Positions 14,001 through 21,862 of a stretch of 64,000 bases of DNA are shown piece by piece. The notes beneath the pieces were generated by a model. That model made no database searches and was not told where the DNA came from. It saw nothing but the letters and a program-made list of their open reading frames with translations. How positions within the stretch are numbered: the stretch's first letter is position 1; each line of letters begins with the position of its first letter. The stretch spans positions 5,958,793-6,022,792 of the forward strand of contig ML660203.1 in the NCBI GenBank assembly GCA_007570785.1, in the 5' to 3' direction. The DNA is from Antilocapra americana. Lineage: Eukaryota; Chordata; Mammalia; Artiodactyla; Antilocapridae. The translations under genes were made by a program, and so were the position numbers.

Positions 14001-17000
14001 TCAATGGTTGCAAATAAAAAAGGCTTCAGGGAAACTAAAAAATATCTGAACTCAATAAAAATGAAAATACAACATATCAAAATCTATGGAATGTAGATAA
14101 GGGACTGCTAAGAGGGAAATTCAAGCTTTAAATGCCTATATTAGAAAGAAGTTATGATAAAAATCTAAGCTTCTACCTCAAGAAACTAGGAAAAAAGGGC
14201 AAAGTAAACCTAAAGCAAGTAGAAAGGAAGAAATAGTAAAAAGAAGACATCAATGAAACTACCTAACTAGCCCTACACATATTAAAGAAATTGAATTCCT
14301 TCAGAAAAATAAATCCCCCAGGCTCAAAACAGTTCTGTTGCAGAATTCTAACATTTAAAAAAAGAAATCAATTACTTACTCAATCCTTTCCAAAGTAAAA
14401 GAAAACACTTTTCAGCTCATTTAATAAGACCAGCATGGTCATGATCCCCAAACAAGACAAAGACAGTAGAAGAAAACTACAGGTCAATATCCCTTATGAA
14501 TACTGACACAAATACTTCATAAAATTTACCAAATTAAATCCAGCAATATATAAAAATTAATATACAGAAACAAGCAGGGTTCAAGGCTAGTTCAGTATCT
14601 GAAAAGCAATCCTTGTACTCTCTTAAATGAACAGTCCAGAGCACAAACACCATAGGATCATATGAGATGCAGAAAAAGCATTTCACAAAATTCAAAAATC
14701 CATTCATGATAAAAATGATCAGCAAAACTAGGAACAAAGAGGAAATTCCTTAATTTGATAGAGTAAAAACTCACTGTATTTCAAAAAAACTCACTACATT
14801 TCTATACAATAGCAATGAACAACTGAAAACTGAAATTTAAAATAAAGAAAGAAATAATTTAGGCATAAATCTAATAAAACATGTGCAAGATCTATATGCT
14901 GAGAACTATAAAATGCTGATGAAGGAAACAAATAAAGACCTAAATAAATGGAAAGACATACCATGTTCATGGATTAGAAGCCTCAACATAGTAAAAAATG
15001 TCACTCCTCCGCAATCTGGATTTAGCATTATATTTGGATTTACATTTAGAAGGTTGTTATTTTATATACAAACTGATCTACACATTTAATGTTCTTTCAA
15101 TAACATCCCAACAGAACTTTTGGTAGATATGGACAAACTGACCCTATTATTTAAGTGGACGGGCAAAGGAACTAGAATAACCAAAAGGACTATGAAAAAG
15201 AACCAACATATGAGACTTATCACTTAATTGAAAAGTTTCTGAGGAAAGTAAATACCAAAAACTAGAAGAGGATGCTAAAAAGTATTAAGTGTAAAAACGT
15301 AGGCAAAAAGGGAATTCCCTGGGGGTCCTGTGGTTAGGACTGTGCGCCTCCACTGCAGGGAGCATGGGTTCCATCCCTGGCTAGGGGAAGATCCTGCATG
15401 CCACACCTTGTGGCCAAAAAAAAAGCCTGTCAAGAGTGAGCAAGAGAGTCACTCTGGGAACAATTTAAGGAACACTCCTAAGGCAGACAACATTCAGAAG
15501 CTGCAGGCAGACGTTCTCTTTGTACCTTCCACATAATCCTCAGCAATGTAGCTGTGCTCATGTAGGATCTCCTCCATGCGGCTGAGAGTGATGGCGGCCA
15601 GGTGCCCGGGATACTTCAGCTGCAGGAGACGCTGGAGGTAGCCAGCTGCCTGGCTTCCTCCCAGGTTGATGCGCTTGCAATTTTTAGCATCTAACCTACA
15701 ATCGATAGGTGGAAATAGCAATGAAAGTTTGGCAACATGGAAGAGAGAATATGGAGCATGTGGACAAGGAGGAAGGATAATTTAATGTAGACTAATGAGG
15801 AAGAAACTCACTGGTAGGGGAAAATAAAACAATTGGAAGGAACTTTAAAGTTGCCTTACTGCAAACTCTGACCCAATGCAGGCATTCCTAGACCACGTCC
15901 TGACAGACACATGAACATTTAACTTCTGGTAAAGAATCTCGGAAGAAAACCAGGTTCAAAGCAAACAAAGAACGTGCTCTCTTAAGTCAGACCCTTGTGT
16001 GACTTGTCAAGTATTTCTCCAACTGTGGTTCCAAGGCCACGTATTCTGACAATGTTTAACATGACAATGCCCAGGACCTGTCTGCTCTGGGGAGGGCCTA
16101 GGGATATGCATTTTTTCTTTCTTGGCAGTGTCACACGGCATGTGGGATCTTAGTTCCTCAACCAGGGATCAAACCTAAACTCCCTACCATGGAAGCTCAC
16201 CACTGACTGCCAATGAAGTTCCAGGGGATATGCATTTTGACAAGCCTCCTGGGTAGCTAGAGTGTACCCCTCCCCTAGACACTCCACTTCTACTTAGGCA
16301 AACACATTAAGTAGCCACATACACACCGGCTTACTGTAATCTCCTAAGCATACCAGGTTCCTTTCACATGAAGTGAAGGGGAGGAGAACCAGAGTAACTA
16401 TATCCTCAGTGTGAGAAAGGAGAGGAGCTGGGCTCTAGGAACTTGCTGTGCACTGAACTGCTGCTGCTCTATCACACCTCTCCAGCAGGGGCCAGCATCG
16501 AACAGGACATACTTCAATCCGATCCTAGCTTCCAGGTCAAATCATTTTCTCTCAATATAATATAAAATAACTGTTATTTTTAATTTCTGCATATTCTAGT
16601 TACATAAGATAGAAAATTCTGTATAGCAGGAGTGTTTGGGAATGCCTAACGATTACTTTTTCCTTCACAAATGTTTGTACAAACTTCAAGAGAAATTCCC
16701 ACAATAGGGCTCAACCTCTATTTTCACTTAAATATTCAGATTGTTTTACAAAGTGCCATCTCCTACATTATCTCATTTCATTCTCAGGATAACCCTGAGA
16801 AATCAGTTTTTCCCAAGTTTATATGTTAGGAAACCAAGTGAAGAAGTTAAGTACCTCATCCTTAGCAGGTCTGTAAACCCAAGCTTTTAACTCCTCTTCC
16901 TATTTACACACTCTTTCTATGCAAAGAGAAACCTTCTCAGGAGAGCATGATGCTGGCCTAGTCTCTCTCTCTCTAATTTTTAACTGAAGCACAACTGATT

Positions 17001-20000
17001 TACAATATTTCAGGTACACAGCAAAATGATTGAGTTATATATAACATTTGTATATATGTATACGTTTTCAGATTTTTTTTCCATTGTGCTTCCACTGGGC
17101 TTCCCTGGTGGCTCAGATGCAAAGAATCTGCCTGAAATGTGGGAGACCTGGGTTCAATCCCTGAGTTGGGACGATCCCCTGGAGGAGGGCGTGGCAACCC
17201 ACTCCAGTATTCTTGGCTGGAGAATCCCCATGGACAGAGGAGCCTGGTGGGCTACAGTCCATGGGGTCACAAAGAGCTGGACATGACTGAGTGACTAAGC
17301 ACAGCACATATATATACTTATTCAGATTCTTTTCCATTGTAGACTATTACATGATACTGAATATAATTTCGTGTCCTACACAATAGGTCCCCGTGGTTTA
17401 TCTGTTTTACATATATTGGTGCATCTCTAATAATCCCCAGTTCCCTATTTATCCTTCCCTTCTGGGACTAGTCTCTTTGAAATGAAAGTGAAAGTTGCTC
17501 AGTTGGGTCCGACTCTTTTCGAACCCATGGAGTATATATATAGTCCATGGAATTCGCCAGGCCAGAATACTGGAGTAGGTAGCCTTTCCCTTCCCCAGGG
17601 GAATCTTCCCAACCCAGGGATTGAACCCAGGTCCCCCACATGGCAGGCGGATTCTTTAACAGCCGAGCCACAAGGGAAGCCCAAGAATACTGGAGTGGGT
17701 AGCCTATCCCATCTCCAGATCTTCCTGACCCAGGAATGGAACCAGGGTCTCCTGCATTGCAGGGGGATTCTTTACCAACTGAGCTATCAGGGAAGCCCCC
17801 TGGCCTAGTCTCTTTATCAGACAATAAAGGCCCAACTGTAAAATAAGAACACATTTTAAACATGACAGAAACTACCCTCAACTTTTATACAACTTGGAAA
17901 AATAATCTACTACGTATCTATTATGTAACATACTTGAAAAGAAAGGTCTAAATAACTGTCATTAAAGAACTTTAAATAAAAAAGCAAAATAGCACTTAAT
18001 AAAAAAAGTGACTCCAGTACACAAGAGTCTAAATTAAATTTATTTAAATAATTTACTCAGAACATTTTTATTGGGTGCCTACTATGTACAAGTACTTGTA
18101 TTAAACTATCTATTTCACTGTAAATCAGAATCATACAATTCTAGAACTACAGATTTGTCCCTCAGAGACCATTGACCCCAACTCAAGCCAAGAGGTCACA
18201 AGGACAGATGGTGAAGTGACGTATCTATAGGAACACAGTGAGGGAGGTCAGAGTTAAGCCCAGAGGTCAGTTCACGGTCCTATACTTGCTCTTCCCACTC
18301 CACCTTTACAGCAGGTGTCCAATAAAAGTTTCCTGAATGCTTCTCAAAACAGCACTCAAACGCCATTAAGTACAACTCACCTCCCTTCTAAGATGGGTAA
18401 AATATGTGTACACTGATATCCAGATGAAATGATGAGCCCGCTGGAAATCATGTTCTTTGGGTTATTGTGGTAGAAGCTGAAGAGGCTGTCTACCCCATAG
18501 GCAACCTTAGGAATCCCATAGCACTCAAACAAAAGCTCGGACATCATCTGTCGTGAATACAGTGGGGTGCACACGGCTTCTGTCAAAACTATGGGATGAT
18601 CAACACAACCCTACTTTGAAAGAAAAGAGCAAATTGTTAGGTGCTAAGAGAATACACTTTTCAAAGCATAAAAAGAAACAAGAATCCTATTGCAAGGGCT
18701 GAATTGGCTTTTGGTCTCCAATCAAAACACCTGATCAGAAGCAATTGAGAAACATCCCCCTTCCCCGGAAGTTTCTTTGGAAAATATGAAAGTCGGGTCA
18801 GTCGTGTCCAACTCTTTGCAACCCCATGGACTGTAGCCCACCAGGCTCCTCCATCCATGGAATTTTCCAGGCAAGAGTACTGGAGTGGGTTGCCATTTCC
18901 TTCTCCAGGGGATTTTCCTGACCGAAGGATTAAAGCTGGGTCTCCTGCATTGCAGGCAGATGCTTTACCATCTGAGCCACCAGGGAAGACCTTGTAAGAC
19001 CTTCCACTTACTACCCTCCCCTCACTCTGACTGTCCTCAGTTAGGATTAGGGCAAACTCTTGCCTCAGGGCCTTTTCACTGGCTGTTCGGTCTCTCCAGA
19101 TTACTATTCATTCCAATATTCACAAGGCTTGCTCCCTCAATCATCTGCTTTAGTCCTTGATCAAAACACCACTGTCACCCTGAGTCCTCTCCCTACCCAT
19201 CTTACTGAAAAGCTGTAACCCTCTCCTCTCCGTCTATCATGCCGAAGAATCTGCTGCTTAATTCTACTATTTATTATCTCTCTTTTCATACTAGAACGTG
19301 TTTCCATAAACAAGAGATTTTGTGTTATGTTCTAGGACATATTTCAAACACCTAGAAAAGTCCCCATTGACAGTAGGTGCTCAACACATATCTGTTAATA
19401 AATAAATGTACTAACAAACAAGCCCAAACAGATGCTCCAAGAGAAAAGGGCGTTATTTTGCTCACCGGCATACCCCAACCGCCTAGCACAGGACTTACAG
19501 ATTTTAGGCGTTTAATATTTGATCGATTGACTAAATGAACGACTAAACGACAACTGGAGCGACTATCATCTCTCGGAGAGCCGAGTGACACGGGACGCGG
19601 CCACACCCCTCTCCTCAATGCTAACCCCACCTCGCCCGTCACCTGTGAGGAGACACCCAGATGCTGGAAGCTGTAGTCGAGCAGCAACTCCTGAAGCTCC
19701 AGGTTCACCGGCACGTTGCGGTCGAAGGGAGATCGCAGCATCCAGCGCAGTGGCTCCAGGCTGCCCAGCGCGTTCCCCACCTGCGGGCCGGACCCGCCCC
19801 GAGCCCCACCCCGCCCGCGCGCGCACACAGCGCGGAACTGCAGCCGGGGCTCGGGGCCCGGGTCCGGCCCGGGGCATGCCCAGCCTGCACGGGCCTGGAA
19901 CGACCCATTGTCCAGCACCAGTGGCACCGGCAGTGACCCGTGTGCCACCGGGCCGGCCTCCAACACCGGATCTGGCGCGGCGCGGGCATCGCGGAACGGA

Positions 20001-20041
20001 AACACGTTCGCGCCCAGGCCGGCTGCAGTGGCCGCCGCCAT
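1794..20041 (-). CDS. ACTR5: ACTR5, actin-related protein 5 (INO80 complex subunit); nine coding exons
   Basis: The spliced product is 610 residues (human is about 607). ACTR5 is a nuclear actin-fold protein that pairs with INO80C (Ies6) in the INO80 remodeller and helps it grip and slide nucleosomes. Exons: 20041-19643, 18610-18381, 15695-15526, 12647-12430, 11726-11544, 6574-6458, 5724-5585, 4532-4400, 2036-1794. All introns are GT-AG and the frame stays open throughout. Visible parts are a divergent first phosphate loop ([10 protein letters not shown], about 41-50), an actin-like second loop ([12 protein letters not shown], 191-202), a long charged helical insert (about 299-390, rich in E, R, Q and L) that marks ARP5, and an adenosine-site motif ([12 protein letters not shown], 500-511). 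The start at 20041 has a strong Kozak context (A at -3, G at +4). An in-frame ATG 45 nt upstream is an alternative. No frameshift or early stop was seen, so the gene looks intact. Confidence 0.97.
3764..3981 (+). mobile_element. CHR-type tRNA-derived SINE fragment
   Basis: The wording (CCCACATGCCGCAG, then CGTGCTCGGCAACAAGAGAAG, then GCAACACAGACCCAG) is that of cetartiodactyl CHR SINEs. It ends in an AAATAAATAA tail and lacks the 5' tRNA-like head. Confidence 0.8.
4008..4130 (-). mobile_element. CHR-type SINE, minus strand
   Basis: On the minus strand it starts GGGACTTCCCTGGTGGCC and carries the tRNA-like B box (GTTTGATCCCCGG). The TSD-like repeat that flanks it also encloses the neighbouring SINE at 3764-3981. 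Confidence 0.8.
4400..4532 (-). CDS. ACTR5: ACTR5 coding exon 8 (residues 486-530)
   Basis: The acceptor ATCCCCAG precedes 4532 and the donor GTACCA follows 4400. It encodes [19 protein letters not shown], the adenosine-site motif of the actin fold, and ends MRPFQSSFQ in phase 0. Confidence 0.95.
4533..5584 (-). other. ACTR5: ACTR5 intron 7 with an old L1 3' fragment
   Basis: The stretch at about 4,780-4,960 (CAACCAAGATAGAGAACATT and neighbours) resembles the 3' region of old L1M elements. A poly-T run lies at about 5,068-5,085. The rest is unassigned. Confidence 0.6.
5585..5724 (-). CDS. ACTR5: ACTR5 coding exon 7 (residues 440-486)
   Basis: This exon was read by hand. The acceptor TTTAAAG precedes 5724 and the donor GTGAGC follows 5585. 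It encodes [20 protein letters not shown] through LQYILD. Here the chain returns to the actin fold (compare actin's ERFRCPE and GIHE region). It ends two bases into a codon. Confidence 0.94.
6458..6574 (-). CDS. ACTR5: ACTR5 coding exon 6 (residues 401-439)
   Basis: This exon was read by hand. The acceptor CTTGTCAG precedes 6574 and the donor GTTGGC follows 6458. It has 39 complete codons, [15 protein letters not shown] through EKPVATVQ. The segment is acidic and linker-like, at the end of the insert. Confidence 0.93.
6975..7190 (+). repeat. MIR SINE (old)
   Basis: The core wording is AGCTGTGTGACTTTGGGCAC, then CAGTTTCCTTATTCATAAAA. It is diverged, as expected for an ancient MIR. Confidence 0.7.
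7680..7881 (+). mobile_element. CHR-type SINE
   Basis: It has the head GACTTCCCTGGTGGTCCAGT, body GATCCCATATGCTGCAGGGC, and an A-rich tail with AAATAAATAAAA. Confidence 0.88.
7948..8089 (+). mobile_element. Bov-tA SINE
   Basis: It has the head GGGCTTCCCTGGTGGCTCAG, then CCACTCCAGTATTCTTGCCT. It stops shortly after the GAATCCCCATG stretch, so it is truncated at its 3' end. Confidence 0.9.
8821..9009 (+). mobile_element. CHR-type SINE
   Basis: It has the head GGACTTCCTTGGTGGTTCAG and ends in a CCAAATAAATAAATAAATAA tail. Confidence 0.88.
9146..9278 (+). mobile_element. L1_BT 3' end, short 5'-truncated copy
   Basis: GGGGAACACATGTATACCCA, then TGTATGGCAAAACCAACACG, then A/T-rich tails (AAATAAATAAATAAATTC). 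This is the extreme 3' end of the ruminant L1. Confidence 0.75.
9889..10036 (+). mobile_element. BovB LINE 3' end
   Basis: GGTTGGATGGCACCATCAAC, then AGGGAAGCCTGGCATGCTGC are BovB 3'-terminal wording. A 9-bp direct repeat CAATGTGAA (9880-9888 and 10037-10045) flanks it and fits a target-site duplication. Confidence 0.85.
11544..11726 (-). CDS. ACTR5: ACTR5 coding exon 5 (residues 340-400)
   Basis: The acceptor GCTTGCAG precedes 11726 and the donor GTACTG follows 11544. The exon has 61 complete codons, from [11 protein letters not shown] to VVDSKPE. They continue the helical insert with predicted coiled-coil character. Confidence 0.95.
11727..12429 (-). other. ACTR5: ACTR5 intron 4
   Basis: This 703-bp intron has no recognisable repeat. 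The plus-strand open frame that covers it and exon 5 shows no protein-family resemblance. Confidence 0.8.
12430..12647 (-). CDS. ACTR5: ACTR5 coding exon 4 (residues 267-339)
   Basis: The acceptor TTTGAAG precedes 12647 and the donor GTGATG follows 12430. The exon encodes [18 protein letters not shown] and then the start of the ARP5-specific charged helix ([20 protein letters not shown], from residue 300). This insert distinguishes ACTR5 from ordinary actins. Confidence 0.95.
13030..15300 (+). mobile_element. Old LINE-1 fragment (ORF2 region), decayed
   Basis: The plus strand carries L1 ORF2-type wording: GACAATGAAGCTGGG; TCAAAATCTATGGAATG; GCCTATATTAGAAAGAAG; TATCCCTTATGAATACTG. A short open frame at 14883-15089 includes [20 protein letters not shown], a recognisable reverse-transcriptase-domain stretch. 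Many stops and frameshifts make it inactive. Confidence 0.75.
15310..15424 (+). mobile_element. CHR-type SINE, short
   Basis: It has the head GGGAATTCCCTGGGGGTCCT and B-box-like GGTTCCATCCCTGG. It ends in GTGGCCAAAAAAAAAG. Confidence 0.8.
15526..15695 (-). CDS. ACTR5: ACTR5 coding exon 3 (residues 210-267)
   Basis: The acceptor TTGTAG precedes 15695 and the donor GTACAA follows 15526. The exon encodes [19 protein letters not shown] through AEDYVE. This is the conserved actin-type segment following the second phosphate loop. Its 170 bp complete one split codon and leave one base for the next. Confidence 0.95.
15990..16280 (+). mobile_element. MER5A-like DNA transposon relic, split by a SINE
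   Basis: TCTCCAACTGTGGTTCCAAG, then GGGGAGGGCCTAGGGATATG are diverged MER5A wording. It is cut by the SINE at 16115-16224 and resumes TTTGACAAGCCTCCTGGGTA. Confidence 0.65.
16115..16224 (-). mobile_element. CHR-type SINE with 14-bp target-site duplication
   Basis: On the minus strand it carries the tRNA-derived head and GTTTGATCCCTGGTTGAGG, with the A-rich end toward 16115. It is flanked by perfect copies of GGGATATGCATTTT (16101-16114 and 16225-16238). Confidence 0.85.
16968..17098 (-). mobile_element. L1 3' UTR fragment, left part
   Basis: TTAACTGAAGCACAACTGAT, then GGTACACAGCAAAATGATTG are the complement of ruminant/artiodactyl L1 3' UTR wording. It continues after the inserted SINE at 17311-17465. 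Confidence 0.75.
17099..17308 (+). mobile_element. Bov-tA SINE inside the L1 fragment
   Basis: It is near-complete, from GGCTTCCCTGGTGGCTCAGA to GACATGACTGAGTGACTAAG. A near-identical 18-bp repeat (CAGATTCTTTTCCATTGT, 17323-17340, with one difference in the copy beginning 17069) lies on both sides and fits a target-site duplication. Confidence 0.9.
17311..17465 (-). mobile_element. L1 3' UTR fragment, right part
   Basis: TTCAGATTCTTTTCCATTGT, then CAATAGGTCCCCGTGGTTTA continue the same L1 3' UTR after the SINE. Confidence 0.75.
17486..17800 (-). mobile_element. BOVA2 dimeric SINE
   Basis: Two Bov-A units lie in tandem on the minus strand. Each ends at a GGGAAGCCC junction (about 17,680 and 17,798) and each contains ATACTGGAGTGGGTAGCC-like wording. 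This is the dimer layout of BOVA2. Confidence 0.85.
18381..18610 (-). CDS. ACTR5: ACTR5 coding exon 2 (residues 134-210)
   Basis: The acceptor CAAAGTAG lies just above 18610 and the donor GTGAGT just below 18381. The exon begins [13 protein letters not shown] and ends PILEG plus two bases of the next Arg codon. It contains the second phosphate-loop motif of the actin fold. Its length is 230 bp. Confidence 0.95.
18611..19642 (-). other. ACTR5: ACTR5 intron 1
   Basis: This 1,032-bp intron holds a Bov-tA (18.79-18.99 kb), then unique sequence. GC content rises toward the promoter island from about 19,560. Confidence 0.85.
18789..18992 (-). mobile_element. Bov-tA SINE
   Basis: On the plus strand it reads CAACTCTTTGCAACCCCATG, then GAGCCACCAGGGAAG, which is a Bov-tA in reverse. 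Confidence 0.9.
19643..20041 (-). CDS. ACTR5: ACTR5 coding exon 1 (residues 1-133)
   Basis: The exon runs from the ATG in a YY1-like context to SSQ, followed by donor GTGACG at 19642. It encodes the N-terminal actin subdomain, with the nucleotide-loop-like DNGS at 44-47. The first dozen residues ([14 protein letters not shown]) appear a few residues longer than the human N-terminus as I recall it. It ends in phase 0. Confidence 0.95.
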
Positions 20042-20046
20042 CTTGG
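20033..20046 (-). promoter_or_regulatory. YY1 motif overlapping the ACTR5 start codon
   Basis: The minus strand reads CCAAGATGGCGGCGG, containing the YY1 consensus AANATGGCGGC. The ATG inside the motif is the ACTR5 initiator. Confidence 0.7.
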
Positions 20047-20088
20047 AGCGCTGCTGGCTCCGCCCCTCGCCGCGGCGCCCACTCATTA

Positions 20089-20145
20089 CGGCGCGAGACT
20101 CCGCCCCCGACGCAGCGTCCGCCCGTGCGGCGCGAGACTCCGCCC
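20089..20145. repeat. Two 18-bp direct repeats in the ACTR5 promoter
   Basis: CGGCGCGAGACTCCGCCC occurs exactly at 20089-20106 and 20128-20145, with a 39-bp period. Each copy ends in a GC box. Confidence 0.9.
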
Positions 20146-20650
20146 TCGCTCTGAACCGCGGCGCCTCCAAGCTTCGCGTGCCCTTGCCCTTTAATCCCGG
20201 CCTAGGTTTTCGCCAAACTCGCTCTCCGTAGCCCAGGCCGCCTTCGGGAATCGCTAGGCCACGCCCACCCTGGCTGTGGTTTAACCTCGCTCCCAGCATT
20301 CGACCCGACTCCTCGCCTTCGCGGTAGCCGGGACTCGGGCCGGCAAACCCCACCCCTAAGGCGTAAAGCCGTCGGTCCCCGCCGGTTCCTGCCTCCCAAA
20401 CGGAGCTGAGCTCCGCGGGGCCCCGCCTTTCCGCCTAGCCACGCCCTATTTGCCTTCGGTCCCCTTTCTTCTCCGTTGACTCCTCCCACGTGGTAACGTT
20501 GCCTTTAGCCAAGGAAACAAACTCGGGGTTAGCTGACTGCTGGATTTCTTGACCAAGGAGTTCGCTACTCAGGCGTGTTCACTTTGTGAAAATTCATCAG
20601 GCCGTTCACTTGTAATTTGTGCACTTCTCTGCAGGTATATTAGAAGGAAA

Positions 20651-20858
20651 CGTGGTGGCTCAGGCGGTAAAGAATCTGCCTGCAATGCAAGAGACCAAGG
20701 TTTCATCCCTGGGGAGGGAAGATCCCCTGGGGAAGGAAGATCTCCTGGGGAAGGAACTGGCAACTCACTCCAGTATTCTTGCCTGGAGAATCCCCCGGAC
20801 AGAGCAGCCTGGCGGGTCGCATGGGGTCGCAAAGAGCCATATACAAATGAGCGACTCT
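20651..20858 (+). mobile_element. Bov-tA SINE with internal tandem duplication
   Basis: GTGGTGGCTCAGGCGGTAAA, then CCAGTATTCTTGCCTGGAGA. An 18-bp unit is repeated at 20711-20728 and 20729-20746. Confidence 0.9.
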
Positions 20859-20908
20859 TTCTTTTTTTTTTTTCTTTTTACACATATATTTTATAATACA
20901 GTATTAAG

Positions 20909-21118
20909 TTTCCCAGGTGGCGCTAGGGGTAAAGAACCCACCTGCCAATACAGGAGACAGAGGGTTTGGATCTCTGGTTTGAGAAGTTCCCGGTGAAGGA
21001 GGATATGGCAACCCACTGCAGTATTTTTGCCTGAAAAAATTCCGTGGACAGAGGAGCCTGGCGGGCTACAGTCCATTGCGTCGCAAAGAGTCTGACACCA
21101 CTGAAGTGACTTAGCACA
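20909..21118 (+). mobile_element. Bov-tA SINE
   Basis: GTTTCCCAGGTGGCGCTAGG, then GGCGGGCTACAGTCCATTGC. It is near-complete, ending with GTGACTTAGCAC. Confidence 0.9.
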
Positions 21119-21527
21119 TAAAGTTTTAAAATAGATTTATTAACTCCCACAAGTCTATGGGAATTGTACCTTCTCACAAACCTCAAACACTGCAAAAAAA
21201 AAAAAAAGACTAAATGTTACTTAATATGTATATATTCTTTTTCTTTTTTGTGGTATAATTCCCCTACATGATCCTCTAGCTTGTTGTGATCTTGTGATTC
21301 AGTTTTGGCCCTTTGGTCAATGGGGAGGGGAAGGGATAGGGGGGAATGGAGGTGATGTCATCTGACCCCTCCTCAGTTTTAGCTGTAAAATGCCTGGCTC
21401 ACTCTCCCCTGTCCCATTTCCCCCTTTCCACCATGCAAGATAACAAGAATTAGAGCGCCTGCTTTGACTGTACCCTCCCAGCTCTGGAGCACTTAATTTT
21501 GAGAGATAAAAGCAAGTTAATTATAAA

Positions 21528-21862
21528 AGGTTCAGTTCAGTCGCTCAGTTATGTCTGACTCTTTGTGACCCCACGGGCTGCAGCATGCCAGGCTTCCCTG
21601 TCCATCACCAACTCCCAGAGCCTACTGAAACTCTTGTCCATTGCATCGGTGATGCCATCCAACCATCTTACCCTCTGTCGTCCCCTTCTCCTCCCACTTT
21701 CAAGCTTTCCCAGCATCAGGGTATTTTCAAATGAGTCAGCTCTTTGCATTGGGTGGCCAAAGTATTGGAGTTTCAGCTTCAACATCAGTCCTTCCAATGA
21801 CTATTCAGGACTGATTTCCTTTAGGATTGACTGGTTGAGTCTCCTTGCAGTCCAAAAGGTGG
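21528..21862 (-). mobile_element. BovB LINE 3' end with residual ORF2 tail
   Basis: The minus strand encodes an 82-residue open frame containing [20 protein letters not shown], the C-terminal end of BovB (RTE) ORF2. Only the 3' end is present, so it is inactive. Confidence 0.92.

Larger units (their letters stand above)
12648..15525 (-). other. ACTR5: ACTR5 intron 3, mostly an old L1
   Basis: Most of this 2,878-bp intron is the plus-strand L1 at 13.0-15.3 kb (antisense to ACTR5), followed by a CHR SINE. Each is listed separately. Confidence 0.85.
15696..18380 (-). other. ACTR5: ACTR5 intron 2
   Basis: This 2,685-bp intron contains a MER5A interrupted by a SINE, an L1 3' UTR interrupted by a Bov SINE, and a BOVA2 dimer. 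MIR- or L2-like material lies at about 18,050-18,330. Confidence 0.85.
19580..20480 (-). promoter_or_regulatory. ACTR5: ACTR5 CpG-island promoter
   Basis: It is dense in CpG and GC boxes (CCGCCC and CCGCCCC repeatedly at 20,060-20,150) with no TATA box near the ATG, typical of a housekeeping promoter. It spans exon 1 and about 440 bp upstream. The transcription start is not fixed by sequence. It probably lies shortly above 20041. Confidence 0.8.

Noticed and set aside
19352..20353. 333-codon minus-strand open frame over ACTR5 exon 1
   Set aside because: Only the part from 20041 to 19643 is coding. It reads through the GTGACG donor into intron 1 and upstream into promoter DNA.
21549..21797. 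Protein-like frame with [14 protein letters not shown] wording
   Set aside because: It is the BovB ORF2 tail found in thousands of ruminant loci, not a host gene.
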